Below are positions 8,139 to 16,400 of a DNA stretch of 24,386 bases, one piece after another; the stretch's first letter is position 1; every line of letters begins with the position of its first letter. Under the pieces are notes generated by a model. The model was given only the letters and a program-made list of their open reading frames with translations, did no database searches and was not told the DNA's origin. The stretch is taken from assembly GCA_015520065.1 (NCBI GenBank), contig WAQV01000081.1, forward strand, positions 1 through 24,386. The letters are read 5' to 3'. The DNA is from Candidatus Pacearchaeota archaeon. Its GTDB lineage: Archaea > Nanobdellota > Nanobdellia > Pacearchaeales > GW2011-AR1. The translations under genes were made by a program, and so were the position numbers.

Positions 8139-9179
8139 TTAAAACCACTCATTCAACCCTTTCTGTTTGTTCTTTTCAGCAATCTCTTTAAGCCTCTCTA
8201 TCTGCTTATTTACTCTTTCCTCAGAGAAATCATGTTCTTCAACAAGTATTTTTCTTATTTTCTCTTCATCCAGTTTTTTAAACTTAAAATCAATGTTTGC
8301 AACATTCGGTTTATGGAATAACTCAAAGATGTCTCTCCAGTCAAACCTGTCTTCCTCAGGCAGAGAGTTTATTTTTTCCTCTACTTCCTTGAAAATCAAA
8401 ACAGGCTGTTTAAACCTTTGCACTACTTGAAGAGCTTTTTTTTGGCCAATTCCCGGAACTCCTTTTGGATTATAGTCAGTGCCAACAAGAATTCCTAAAC
8501 ATATAAGCTGGTCTAAATTTATCTTTAAAAACTCTAAAACTCTTTCAAGTTCAATAAGTTCAGGTTTTACTTCTGTCCATCCTGAAAAAGTTTTCCTTCT
8601 TCGAGCAAGAGTGAGATTTCTTACAAGCCTTGGAGCTCCAAAAAGCAGGCTGTCATAATCCTGGCTTGCGCTTGCATAAACATCTGAATTAGTTTTTGCT
8701 AAATATGCTGCTTCTGCTTCCCCTTCACCTGGAGCTTGGACAACTGCAATTCCCATTGCTTCCAGCAACTCTTTGCTTTCGTTTATCATCTCTTCGTCAA
8801 GCCTTATGAGCTGGCTGCTGTATCTTCTCATTGCTTCAATATCTTCTTTCTTTTTTGCTTCATTGTATCTTTCCTCTGCAATCTCTCTTCCCTCTTTTCT
8901 TATCTCATGCGTTCTGAATTTCAGTTCAGGAGGCTTTCCGTCAAAAACATACACCAGTTTTATGCCGTCTGCAATGAGATTTACATTCCTATAAAAGATT
9001 CCTGAAAGATGGCTTGTGACCCTTTTTTTAGAATCCATTAATGGAGTGCCATCAGGCTGCCTGATTGTAGATAAAAACTGATATAAGGTGTTAAATGCAT
9101 CAACGCAAATAGTTTTTCCTTTAAGGTCAGAAAGCTCAATTTCCTTTCTTGGAATTATCTCACGTATGTTTAAACCCAT
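8139..9179 (-). CDS. fen: flap endonuclease 1
   Basis: Structure-specific 5' nuclease that removes flaps during Okazaki fragment maturation and repair. The metal-binding acidic residues are visible in order: VDAFN (D27), VFDGKPPELK (near 78), GEGEAEAAY (near 150), SQDYDSLLFG (near 171) and GTDYNPKGVPGIG (near 234), the last starting the helix-three-turn-helix that grips DNA. The C-terminus, QKGLNEWF, is a PCNA-interacting peptide. Its 346 residues are full length. TTTTTATAT near 9208 lies about 29 bp before the ATG. It converges with the membrane protein gene, leaving 2 bp between stops. Confidence 0.97.
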   Translation of the reverse strand: MGLNIREIIPRKEIELSDLKGKTICVDAFNTLYQFLSTIRQPDGTPLMDSKKRVTSHLSGIFYRNVNLIADGIKLVYVFDGKPPELKFRTHEIRKEGREIAEERYNEAKKKEDIEAMRRYSSQLIRLDEEMINESKELLEAMGIAVVQAPGEGEAEAAYLAKTNSDVYASASQDYDSLLFGAPRLVRNLTLARRRKTFSGWTEVKPELIELERVLEFLKINLDQLICLGILVGTDYNPKGVPGIGQKKALQVVQRFKQPVLIFKEVEEKINSLPEEDRFDWRDIFELFHKPNVANIDFKFKKLDEEKIRKILVEEHDFSEERVNKQIERLKEIAEKNKQKGLNEWF

Positions 9180-9221
9180 TTTTAATAAAGAAACAGAGGA
9201 TATAAAAACTTTTTTTATATG

Positions 9222-9632
9222 TTATCTTATGTAGCGTGCTTCTTCAATTGCTATTTTATTTTCCTCTTCAATCTCTCTTAAAATTTTTGGGCAGTATATC
9301 TCAGCCTTTTGCCTTATATCAGCCTTAATTCTTTGCAGATAGCCCCATGCCTGATTTTTGCTTAATTTGTTATAGCCTTTAACAGGATAGCCGGCATCTT
9401 TTATTTCTTTAAGCCGATTTTTAATCTCTCTTATGCTAATACTCTCTCCGGGAAGAAGTTCAGGAAATCTTCTTAAAGCAATTCTGGCAACCCTTTTTAT
9501 GTACTCAACTTTCTCTTCAAGTCTCGATGCTTTTTGCTGCCAATAAATCTCCTCTGAGAGAACTCTCTCTATTTCTTCTTGAGCCAAAGGGTCATCCTCA
9601 TAATAACACCCTTTTTCAGTGCAATATCCCAT
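9222..9632 (-). CDS. hypothetical protein, helical and charged
   Basis: A 136-residue protein with no family I recognise. It begins MGYCTEKGCYYEDD, with two Cys four residues apart (C4, C9), then long amphipathic helices rich in Glu, Arg and Lys, including a probable coiled coil at about 15-55, a Gly/Pro-containing middle (KDAGYPVKGYNKLSK, 78-92) and a C-terminal helix from about 93. No membrane segment. GTATATAAATC (9653-9663) lies about 25 bp before the ATG, so it appears to have its own leaderless promoter. FEN1 starts 43 bp downstream on the same strand. Confidence 0.6.
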   Translation of the reverse strand: MGYCTEKGCYYEDDPLAQEEIERVLSEEIYWQQKASRLEEKVEYIKRVARIALRRFPELLPGESISIREIKNRLKEIKDAGYPVKGYNKLSKNQAWGYLQRIKADIRQKAEIYCPKILREIEEENKIAIEEARYIR

Positions 9633-9671
9633 ATATTAACCACTAAGTAGTAGTATATAAATCTTACTATC

Positions 9672-9875
9672 TCAATATTTCTGGTCTTTTAGATGAGGAA
9701 TAGCTTTCATAGGACATGCCGCAATGCATCTTCCTTCGCTATCGCATTTCTCAGGAGCAACTACTGTGGATTTCCCTTTTACCACCTCTAAAACTCCTAA
9801 AGGGCACGCAAGAACGCAATGTCCGCAACCTATGCACTGGCTTTTTACAATCTTTGGAAGTTTTTTTACTGGCAT
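9672..9875 (-). CDS. small 4Fe-4S ferredoxin with an atypical second cluster motif
   Basis: A 67-residue ferredoxin-fold protein, probably an electron carrier or small subunit. The first motif is complete (CIGCGHCVLACP, C-x2-C-x2-C-x3-CP). The second is CDSEGRCIAACP, where Glu takes the place of the second Cys (C-x2-E-x2-C-x3-CP), so the second cluster would have a non-Cys ligand, be a 3Fe cluster, or be lost. I chose the ATG at 9875 rather than the TTG at 9896, because TTTTTATAT near 9899 sits about 24 bp before it. It lies 39 bp upstream of the hypothetical gene on the same strand. No partner oxidoreductase is adjacent. Confidence 0.83.
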   Translation of the reverse strand: MPVKKLPKIVKSQCIGCGHCVLACPLGVLEVVKGKSTVVAPEKCDSEGRCIAACPMKAIPHLKDQKY

Positions 9876-9988
9876 ACTTAATAAAGTTAAATGCAATATA
9901 AAAAGGTTATGGTTTGCATCAGGATTTTCTTAAACAAGGATAAACTTTTTTTCAAAGAATATTTAAAACAACCTTTCTTTAATAGAAG

Positions 9989-10795
9989 ATGTTCAGAAAA
10001 GAAAGCGAGAGAATTTTCAGGGCAGCACTTGGAGGATTTATTTTAGTAGTTTCTGCGCTGTTTTTGTCTTCTTATCTCTCTGGGAAATCAAAAATAGATG
10101 AGCTTCAAGAAACTCTTAATATAGCAAACTTCTTTATGATGAAATCAGGAATAAAAGAAGGCGTAGAAAGCTCTATTTCAGGAATTCAATCTTCTTTTGG
10201 AATGTTATTAGCAATATTTTTTGTTACACTTATTGGATTCTCTGTATTTACTATTTTCTTATTTAACAAATATCTCGCTCAAAAAAGAAACGCTTTTATT
10301 GACCCTCTGACAGAGCTTTACAATAGGAGGGCGATTATGTTTATTCTTAATAAGGAGCTTTTAAAGTCTGAAAGATACAATCATCCTACGAGCATAGCGG
10401 TTCTCGACATAGATTTTTTTAAAAAATATAATGATATTCACGGCCATGTTGCAGGAGATAAGCTGCTAAAAAAGTTTGCTAAGATACTCATAAGAGAAGT
10501 AAGAGAGGTTGATACAGTAGGAAGAATGGGAGGAGAAGAGTTTATTATAATATTTCCGGAAACTCCTCTTAAAGATGCAGTTAAAGTATGCGAGAGAGTA
10601 AGAAAAACTTTAGAGAATACAAGCTTTCATGGAATAAAAGAGCTACCTTTCGGAAAATTAACAGCTAGCATAGGAGTTGCAGAAACAAGAGGGGGAAAAC
10701 ATGTAAAAGCAGAAGAGATTATTAATATTGCAGACCAGTGCCTTTATGTTGCAAAAACCTCTGGAAGAAACAAGATAGCATATAAGAAAAGTTAA
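9989..10795 (+). CDS. membrane-bound GGDEF-domain diguanylate cyclase
   Basis: Predicted to make cyclic di-GMP from two GTP. Two membrane helices (about 13-31 and 72-92) bracket an outside loop of some 40 residues, then a complete cytoplasmic GGDEF domain: DPLTELYNRR (105-114), metal-site LDIDFFKKYND (139-149), HGHVAGDKLL (151-160), the active-site loop GGEEF (181-185) and SIGVA (227-231). REVD (172-175) lies five residues before GGEEF, so the inhibitory I-site (RxxD) is present too. No EAL, HD-GYP or PilZ gene is in the window. AATATTTAAAA near 9962 lies 27 bp before the ATG, a promoter like that of neighbouring archaeal genes. Such proteins are rare in archaea. The 3' end overlaps the SerS stop by 4 bp. 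Confidence 0.93.
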   Translation: MFRKESERIFRAALGGFILVVSALFLSSYLSGKSKIDELQETLNIANFFMMKSGIKEGVESSISGIQSSFGMLLAIFFVTLIGFSVFTIFLFNKYLAQKRNAFIDPLTELYNRRAIMFILNKELLKSERYNHPTSIAVLDIDFFKKYNDIHGHVAGDKLLKKFAKILIREVREVDTVGRMGGEEFIIIFPETPLKDAVKVCERVRKTLENTSFHGIKELPFGKLTASIGVAETRGGKHVKAEEIINIADQCLYVAKTSGRNKIAYKKS

Positions 10796-12075
10796 TCTTT
10801 CTTGCTAATTGTTTTGAATCCTGTGTAATTCCATAAAGCCTTGGGTATTTTTATGCTTCCATCTTTCTGCTGGTGGTTTTCAAGAATTGTAATTAACGCT
10901 CTTGAAGTTGCAATTGCAGTATTGTTCAGAGTGTGAGGAATAACTCTTTCACCTTTTATTCTTGTTGATATTTTCAACTTTCTTGCCTGCGCATCAGTAA
11001 GGTTTGAGCAAGAGCCAACCTCATAGTAATCATCTTTTATAGGAGAATAAGCCTCAATATCTACTTGTTCATGTTTTAAATCCCCTAAATCCCCTGAACA
11101 TATTCTTAAAACCCTTATAGGTATCTCAAGTTTTTTAAAAATCTCTATTGAGATGTTCTTAAGCTCATTAAAAAACTTTCCAGAATCTTCTGGTTTGCAT
11201 ATAACTATCATCTCTACTTTGTTGAACTGATGGGTTCTGAAAAGACCTTTTTCCTCGATTCCGTGAGAACCTATCTCTTTCCTGAAACACATTGAGTAGC
11301 TTGTTTGTTTTAGTGGAAGTATTTTTTCAGGAATCTCTTTCCCTGCATACCTTCCTATAAGAGAGTGTTCAGAGGTTCCAATCAAATACAAGTCTTCTTT
11401 CTCAATCTTATATATCATATTTTCTTGGTCATGAAGGTCTGTTACTTTATTCATTACATCTCCTCTCAGCATTAGAGGAGTTTCAACATACCTGAAACCT
11501 TTTGATACCATTAAATCTCTTGCAAAGTTTATTAGTGCAGCATTTAAGATTGCCAGCTTGTCTTCAATGTAATAAAATCCTGTTCCTGCAACTCTTGCAG
11601 ACGATTCAAAATCTGCCATTCCTAAACTCTCGGAAATCTCTATATGGTTTTTTGGCTTAAAGTCAAACTGTCTTGGCTTTCCAATGACTTCATCAACAAC
11701 ATTTTTGCTCGCGTCTTCTCCTATAGGAACATTTTCAGATATTATATTAGGTATATCTGACTGGAGTTTTTCTATTTCTGTTTCAAGCTTTTTTCTTTTT
11801 TCCTCCAGATTTTCAATTTTAGGAGGGATTTTTTTTGCTTCTAATATCAGCTTCTTCGCTTTTTCTTCATCTTTTGCTTTTTTTGCCTTGTTAACTTCTT
11901 CAGAGATTTTGTTTCTCTCAGCTCTCAGCTTGTCTTCCTGAAATTTAATTTTTCTCCAATCCTCGTCAAGCTTTTTTAGCTTATCTACAAGTTTTAGTTT
12001 TTCGTTCTGGAACTTCTTTTTGATATTTTCTTTAACAAGTTCTGGATTCTCACGGATGAGCTTTATGTCAATCAT
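10792..12075 (-). CDS. serS: seryl-tRNA synthetase, typical (bacterial/eukaryotic) type
   Basis: Charges tRNA-Ser with serine (class II synthetase). Residues 1-20 (MIDIKLIRENPELVKENIKK) begin the tRNA-binding arm, a Lys/Glu-rich antiparallel coiled coil to about 105. The catalytic core has motif 2 as MCFRKEIGSHGIEEKGLFRTHQFNKVEM (about 263-290, quoted here only by its ends FRKE and HQFNKVEM) and motif 3 near 385-400 (NTAIATSRALITILEN). Its 427 residues are normal for the common type; it is not the divergent methanogen-type SerRS. TATTTAAAA (12097-12105) lies about 26 bp before the ATG. Convergent with the GGDEF gene, sharing a TTAA at the stops. Confidence 0.96.
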   Translation of the reverse strand: MIDIKLIRENPELVKENIKKKFQNEKLKLVDKLKKLDEDWRKIKFQEDKLRAERNKISEEVNKAKKAKDEEKAKKLILEAKKIPPKIENLEEKRKKLETEIEKLQSDIPNIISENVPIGEDASKNVVDEVIGKPRQFDFKPKNHIEISESLGMADFESSARVAGTGFYYIEDKLAILNAALINFARDLMVSKGFRYVETPLMLRGDVMNKVTDLHDQENMIYKIEKEDLYLIGTSEHSLIGRYAGKEIPEKILPLKQTSYSMCFRKEIGSHGIEEKGLFRTHQFNKVEMIVICKPEDSGKFFNELKNISIEIFKKLEIPIRVLRICSGDLGDLKHEQVDIEAYSPIKDDYYEVGSCSNLTDAQARKLKISTRIKGERVIPHTLNNTAIATSRALITILENHQQKDGSIKIPKALWNYTGFKTISKKD

Positions 12076-12149
12076 AACAAAATAAAATTTGCTCTCTATT
12101 TAAAATCTTTGATTTTAGAATCACAGCTATTGCAAATAAAATATAAAAA

Positions 12150-12187
12150 ATAAAAAACAAGAGGCTGCTGCAAAAAAAACAGCCTCT
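12150..12187 (-). terminator. intrinsic-type terminator after the peroxiredoxin gene
   Basis: A perfect 8-bp stem AGAGGCTG (12160-12167) / CAGCCTCT (12180-12187) with a 12-nt A-rich loop begins 4 bp after the peroxiredoxin stop. Read on the minus strand, it is followed by a T-rich tract (TTGTTTTTTATTTTTT). It would end the perR-prx transcript. The rest of the 116-bp gap holds only the SerS promoter. Confidence 0.7.
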
Positions 12188-12191
12188 AAAA

Positions 12192-12755
12192 TTAAATCTT
12201 TCCTACAAGGTCAAGACCTGGTTTCAGAGTTTCTTTTCCAGGCTCCCAATTAACAGGGCAGACCTCTCCAGGATGTTCTTCAACAAACTGAGCAGCCTGA
12301 ATCTTTCTCATCAGCTCAGCACTGCTTCTTCCTATGCTGTTGTCATGAAGCTCATAAGCTTTGAGGACTCCTTCAGGGTCAATAATGAAGGTTCCCCTTA
12401 AGCTTATTCCTTCATCTTCTATGTAAGTTCCGTAGTCCCTGCAAATTCTTCCGGTTGGGTCAGCGACCATAGGGAACTTTATCTTGTTAATTGTTGGAGA
12501 GCTGTCATGCCATGCCTTATGCACAAACACAGTATCTGTGCTTATGCTCAGGATTTCTACATTCATATCTTTAAACTTTTCATAGTTCTCTGCTAACTCT
12601 CCAAGCTCTGTAGGACAGATAAAGGTAAAGTCTGCAGGGTAAAAGACAAGTACTACCCACTTCCCTCTGTAGTCAGAGAGCTTTACCTTTTTTATTTCAC
12701 CTTCATGGAAAGCTTCTGCCTCAAATTCAGGAGCTTTTTCATTTATTTTTACCAT
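12192..12755 (-). CDS. 2-Cys peroxiredoxin (AhpC/Prx1 family)
   Basis: Thiol peroxidase reducing H2O2 and organic peroxides. The peroxidatic Cys47 lies in YPADFTFICPTE, with the supporting Arg in the SLRGTF segment (near 120), and the resolving Cys166 in GEVCPVNW near the C-terminus, so it is a typical 2-Cys enzyme. Its 187 residues match the AhpC/Prx1 size. The ATG lies inside the 3' end of the regulator gene (17-bp overlap) and has a strong Shine-Dalgarno (GAAAGGAGG, 12761-12769) 5 nt upstream, so it is translated as the second gene of the operon. An extra Cys105 is present. A terminator hairpin follows. Confidence 0.96.
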   Translation of the reverse strand: MVKINEKAPEFEAEAFHEGEIKKVKLSDYRGKWVVLVFYPADFTFICPTELGELAENYEKFKDMNVEILSISTDTVFVHKAWHDSSPTINKIKFPMVADPTGRICRDYGTYIEDEGISLRGTFIIDPEGVLKAYELHDNSIGRSSAELMRKIQAAQFVEEHPGEVCPVNWEPGKETLKPGLDLVGKI

Positions 12756-13152
12756 TTTTACCTCCTTTCAGTTTATTTGAGCATTCCTTGCACATTCCTC
12801 TGAAGATTACCTCAACCTTTCTTACTTCATGACCCTCTCCCTCTAATTCTCTTAAGAGTCTTTTTGTGTTATGAAACTCTATGTCGATTATTTTATTACA
12901 CTTCTCACATACAAAATGCTGATGTTCAATCTCATTTCCGTCAAACCTCATCTCTCTGTCAGTATTTATTCTGCCAATAATTCCTTCTTCCGCCATCTGG
13001 TTGAGATTTCTGTAAACAGTAGCCAAGCTAATCATCGGAAGCCTCTTTTTAACATGCTCGTAAACCTGCTCTGGAGTTGGATGAATAGTAGTGTTCCTAA
13101 GAAAATCCAGAATCTCTTTCTTCTGCACTGTTTCTCTATGAACGTTTTCCAT
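12739..13152 (-). CDS. Fur-family metalloregulator, PerR-like
   Basis: DNA-binding repressor. A winged helix covers residues 1-70, with recognition helix SLATVYRNLNQM (42-53), then a dimerisation domain. The structural zinc site has two CxxC pairs (C82/C85 and C121/C124). The regulatory metal site looks PerR-like: H24 (IHPT), D71 (RFD), H77 and H79 (EHQH) and Asp90 in KIID. In characterised proteins PerR has Asp at this last position and Fur has Glu (family knowledge). The partner gene is a peroxiredoxin, which also fits a peroxide sensor. A perfect palindrome upstream (13160-13178) is the likely autoregulatory operator. The last codons (KGGK) double as the Shine-Dalgarno of prx. Confidence 0.88.
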   Translation of the reverse strand: MENVHRETVQKKEILDFLRNTTIHPTPEQVYEHVKKRLPMISLATVYRNLNQMAEEGIIGRINTDREMRFDGNEIEHQHFVCEKCNKIIDIEFHNTKRLLRELEGEGHEVRKVEVIFRGMCKECSNKLKGGKNGKNK

Positions 13153-13159
13153 TTTTATT

Positions 13160-13178
13160 ATTAGTAATGATTACTAAT
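13160..13178. promoter_or_regulatory. PerR/Fur-type operator (perfect 9-1-9 palindrome)
   Basis: ATTAGTAAT-G-ATTACTAAT is a perfect inverted repeat with one central base, the layout of Fur boxes. Its inner 7-1-7 (TAGTAAT-G-ATTACTA) resembles the PerR box TTATAAT-n-ATTATAA. It lies 7 bp before the regulator ATG and covers the expected transcription start. Another ATTACTA half-site (13187-13193) abuts the TATA box ATTTAAATAG (about 13193-13202). Binding here would block its own promoter. Confidence 0.75.
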
Positions 13179-13248
13179 TGAGAATTATTACTATTTAAAT
13201 CTTTTGGTTCTTGAGAAAACTTAAAAACGCTTTTTGATTCTATAATCT

Positions 13249-13893
13249 ATGGGTATTTTCCGTGAAATAAGTCTTAATATTCTCGATGCATATAACTTCA
13301 CAATCTCTCAGTTGCCTCCAATTCTGCAGCAGTTCCTTAATCTTTTTCTGATAGTTCTGATAATTCTTGTTTACTCAGTATTCGTATGGAAGTTTTATCT
13401 TCCAATCTCAAGAAAAGACATACTTAAGCTGAATTTGGGAAAATACAGCAAGTCAGAACACCCTCTTCTTGCAAAGCTTTTTGCAGCAATGTTCTATCTT
13501 ATAGAGTATATTTTAATACTCCCGTTTCTCATTTTTTTCTGGTTTATAGTTTTTACATTATTCTTAATTTTCATTACTGAAGACATTGCTTTGAACAGCA
13601 TTTTAATCATATCATCTACAATCATTGCTGCAATAAGAATGATTGCTTATTACAAAGAAGAATTGTCTAAAGACATAGCAAAGATTTTGCCAATGACTCT
13701 TCTTGCAATAGCAATTACAAAACCTGGTTTTTTTGACATGCAGAGAATTATTGGAAGCTTCAAGGAGATTCCCGGATTTTTGGAGTCTATATCAGTATAT
13801 CTTCTTTTTATAATAATTCTTGAAAGTGTGCTAAGGACGTTTGATATTATACTCTCTTCTTTTGGAACTTCTGAGACAGCTAATGAGAATTAG
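13249..13893 (+). CDS. membrane protein of unknown function, beside a CPA2 antiporter
   Basis: A 214-residue protein with hydrophobic helices at about 28-49, 78-110 (long enough for one or two), 114-134, 144-158 and 181-197, and a loop of mixed charge between the first two. I do not recognise the family. AAACTTAAAAAC (centre near 13223) lies 26 bp before the ATG. It converges with the antiporter gene, sharing a TTAG at their stops, so they are not an operon. A small transport or channel-like accessory is possible but unsupported. Confidence 0.7.
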   Translation: MGIFREISLNILDAYNFTISQLPPILQQFLNLFLIVLIILVYSVFVWKFYLPISRKDILKLNLGKYSKSEHPLLAKLFAAMFYLIEYILILPFLIFFWFIVFTLFLIFITEDIALNSILIISSTIIAAIRMIAYYKEELSKDIAKILPMTLLAIAITKPGFFDMQRIIGSFKEIPGFLESISVYLLFIIILESVLRTFDIILSSFGTSETANEN

Positions 13894-15632
13894 TATAAAT
13901 TTTTATGGTTTATTTTAACTCTTTCCTCTGGATGATGGCCGTCCATTTCAGCCTCTTTTTCAACTCTTTCTATAAGCATCTTCACATGCTTTTCCTTCTC
14001 TTTTTCATATCTCTTTTCATCAGTCTTTAACTCCTTAATCATTTTTGCAACATACTCTCCTCCCAAAAAGTGAGGAGTTAAAACATAACTCGCTCCTTTC
14101 TTATATAGCTCAAGAGCATCTTTTATCTGGCTTGCTCTGACAATTATAATTGCGTCTGAGTTTACCATCCTAATTGTTTCTATTAATAGAACATTAGTTT
14201 CAAAGTCAGGTATTGTAGAAACAGCTAGCTGTATTTTGTCAAGAGGAAGTTCATCGAGTAACTCAGGGTCTGCAGCATCTCCATACAAGCATGGGATGTC
14301 AAACTTTGATAGGATCGCAATAGTGTCAGGATTGAAGTCCACTACTAGGTATTTCTTTTTTATTTTTTTCATTGACCTTAATATTGTAAACCCTATTCTG
14401 TTATATCCAAACAGTATGGCGTCATACTCTTTCTTAACTTTCCTCTCTTCCCTTATGCTTTTTCTCTCAAACAAAGATATCACTCTTGAAAGCTTATTAT
14501 AAAACTTATCAGGAGAAACTATTACATAACTTGATAAGGTTATTGTAATTACAAGAGTTAGAGTAAGAGTTGACAATATCTCCTCGCTTATGTGTCCCAT
14601 GCTTACTCCTAATGCAGCAACAATCAATGAAAACTCTGATATCTGTGCAAGCGTTGTGCCTACGAGGAAATTGTTTCTTTTAGTGTAACCTGCAACAGCC
14701 ATTAGAGCCATTAGGATTACAGGCTTAAATATGAATGCAATAACTGATAAAATCACAGCATCTGCTATTATTGAGTTGAAACTTGATATTTGGATGTTTA
14801 ATCCTAAAATTATAAAAAATATTATTAAGAAAAAATCTCTTAATGGTTTTATTTTTGAGCTTATTTCTATACTGTAAGGAGAGATTGATAATACAACTCC
14901 AGCAATTAATGCACCTATTTCTATTGAAAACCCTAAAAATTCAAACAGTGCTGCTAACAAGAAGCACCAACATATTGAAAACAAGAACATTAATTCTTGA
15001 GATTTTGCGAGATTCCTCATTATTCCTGGCAGCACAAAAACGCCTATAAGGAATAAAAGAAATATTACAATCCCTCCGCTTATAATACTTTTAACTGCAA
15101 AAGAGCTGAAGTCTGCTCCATTACTCATTGAAGAGATAAACATTAAAGTTACTATTGCAACTATATCCTGTATAATTAGGATTCCTATTGAGATTTTTCC
15201 ATAGAAAGAATCAAGCTGCCTTTTATCTGACAAAAGCTTCATAATAATAATAGTACTGCTAAATGCCAATGCAATTCCAACATAAAATGAGCTTGTCTTA
15301 TCATAGCCTAGCAGGCTTGTCGAGATTAAGTATCCTGTTATGAATGTTATTATAATCTGCGCCAGCCCGATTAAAAGCGAGGATGTTCCTATTCTTTTGA
15401 TTACTTTTGGATTTAGGTGCAGTCCTACCATGAACAAAAGAAATGCTATTCCGAATTGCGAGAACACATCTATAATATGTTTTGAGCCTCCAAATTCAAG
15501 AACAAAAGGACTGATAATCATTCCAGCAATAATATATCCTATAATTATTGGCTGATTGAAAGCTCTTGCTATGAATGAAACTATAAATGCGGTGAAGAGA
15601 ATAATTGCAATCTGAAAAAATATCTGTTCCAT
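13890..15632 (-). CDS. CPA2-family cation:proton antiporter with TrkA-N domain (KefB-like)
   Basis: Monovalent cation/H+ antiporter (K+ or Na+). The N-terminal 390 residues hold about 12-13 membrane helices with CPA2 features, such as GYIIAGMIISP near 30 and ALAFSSTIIIMKLL near 122. A soluble Rossmann TrkA-N domain follows from about 398 (YDAILFGYNRIG, LVVDFN, LYGDAADPELL), then a charged tail. The nucleotide loop reads GYNRIG rather than GxGxxG, as is common in such domains. Its 580 residues are typical. TTTTTATAC near 15669 is 37 bp before the ATG, with GAGGAAG just before the start, so a short leader with Shine-Dalgarno is likely. Divergent from the UPF0173 gene. Ion specificity cannot be read here. 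Confidence 0.92.
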   Translation of the reverse strand: MEQIFFQIAIILFTAFIVSFIARAFNQPIIIGYIIAGMIISPFVLEFGGSKHIIDVFSQFGIAFLLFMVGLHLNPKVIKRIGTSSLLIGLAQIIITFITGYLISTSLLGYDKTSSFYVGIALAFSSTIIIMKLLSDKRQLDSFYGKISIGILIIQDIVAIVTLMFISSMSNGADFSSFAVKSIISGGIVIFLLFLIGVFVLPGIMRNLAKSQELMFLFSICWCFLLAALFEFLGFSIEIGALIAGVVLSISPYSIEISSKIKPLRDFFLIIFFIILGLNIQISSFNSIIADAVILSVIAFIFKPVILMALMAVAGYTKRNNFLVGTTLAQISEFSLIVAALGVSMGHISEEILSTLTLTLVITITLSSYVIVSPDKFYNKLSRVISLFERKSIREERKVKKEYDAILFGYNRIGFTILRSMKKIKKKYLVVDFNPDTIAILSKFDIPCLYGDAADPELLDELPLDKIQLAVSTIPDFETNVLLIETIRMVNSDAIIIVRASQIKDALELYKKGASYVLTPHFLGGEYVAKMIKELKTDEKRYEKEKEKHVKMLIERVEKEAEMDGHHPEERVKINHKNLY

Positions 15633-15720
15633 CTTCCTCTTTTAGTAAATTCAATGAATGGCAGTATAAAAACTTTTCAGAAACAAAATTTTTAAAAACA
15701 AAGCATAATGTTGTTAAGAT

Positions 15721-16389
15721 ATGAAGATAGGAGATATAGAGATTAAGTGGCTCGGACATGCAGGATTCTTAATAAAAAACTCTGCATTGATTTACATTGA
15801 CCCTTATAAAATCAATGATGATTCTGAGAAAGCAGATTTAATTTTACTGACTCACAGCCATTATGACCATTGCAGCATTGAAGATTTAGAGAAGATAATT
15901 AAGGAAGGAACAAAAATAATTGCTCCTCCTGATTGCCAGAGCAAGCTTACACGTTTCAATGTCCCTATAAAACTGGAGATAATAGAACCTAATCAAGAGA
16001 TAACTTTTGGAAGCGTCAAGATATCTGCAATACCTGCGTATAACACTGACAAGCAGTTTCATGAGAAAAATGAGCACTGGGTAGGGTATGTTGTAAAAAT
16101 GAATGATGTTATTGTTTATCATGCAGGGGACACTGATGTAATTCCTGAGATGAAGAACCTTACAGGATACAAGCATTCTGGAATTACTTTTATTGCCTTG
16201 CTTCCAGTAGGAGGAAGATACACTATGACTGCAGAAGAGGCTGCAGAGGCTGCAGAGATTATAAAACCATCAATAGCTATCCCTATGCACTACGGAACAA
16301 TTATCGGTTCTGAAGAGGATGCAGAAGAGTTTGTTCAGTTATGCAAAGAAAAAGGAATCGATACACTGATTCTTAAAAAAGATTCTTAA
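15721..16389 (+). CDS. UPF0173-family metallo-beta-lactamase-fold hydrolase
   Basis: Metal-dependent hydrolase of the UPF0173/UlaG-like branch of the MBL fold, substrate unknown. It begins KIKWLGHAGF-like (IKWLGHAGFLI, 8-18), with IDPY (26-29), metal motif THSHYDH (44-50), VYHAGDTDVIPEM (about 137-149) and PMHYGTI (about 188-194), the His and Asp ligands expected for two metals. It has no beta-CASP region, so it is not an RNase J or CPSF relative. Its 222 residues are normal. TTTTTAAAAAC (near 15690-15700) is about 26 bp before the ATG. The DHH phosphoesterase gene follows by 11 bp and is probably co-transcribed. Confidence 0.92.
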   Translation: MKIGDIEIKWLGHAGFLIKNSALIYIDPYKINDDSEKADLILLTHSHYDHCSIEDLEKIIKEGTKIIAPPDCQSKLTRFNVPIKLEIIEPNQEITFGSVKISAIPAYNTDKQFHEKNEHWVGYVVKMNDVIVYHAGDTDVIPEMKNLTGYKHSGITFIALLPVGGRYTMTAEEAAEAAEIIKPSIAIPMHYGTIIGSEEDAEEFVQLCKEKGIDTLILKKDS

Positions 16390-16400
16390 GAAAGAGTAAA

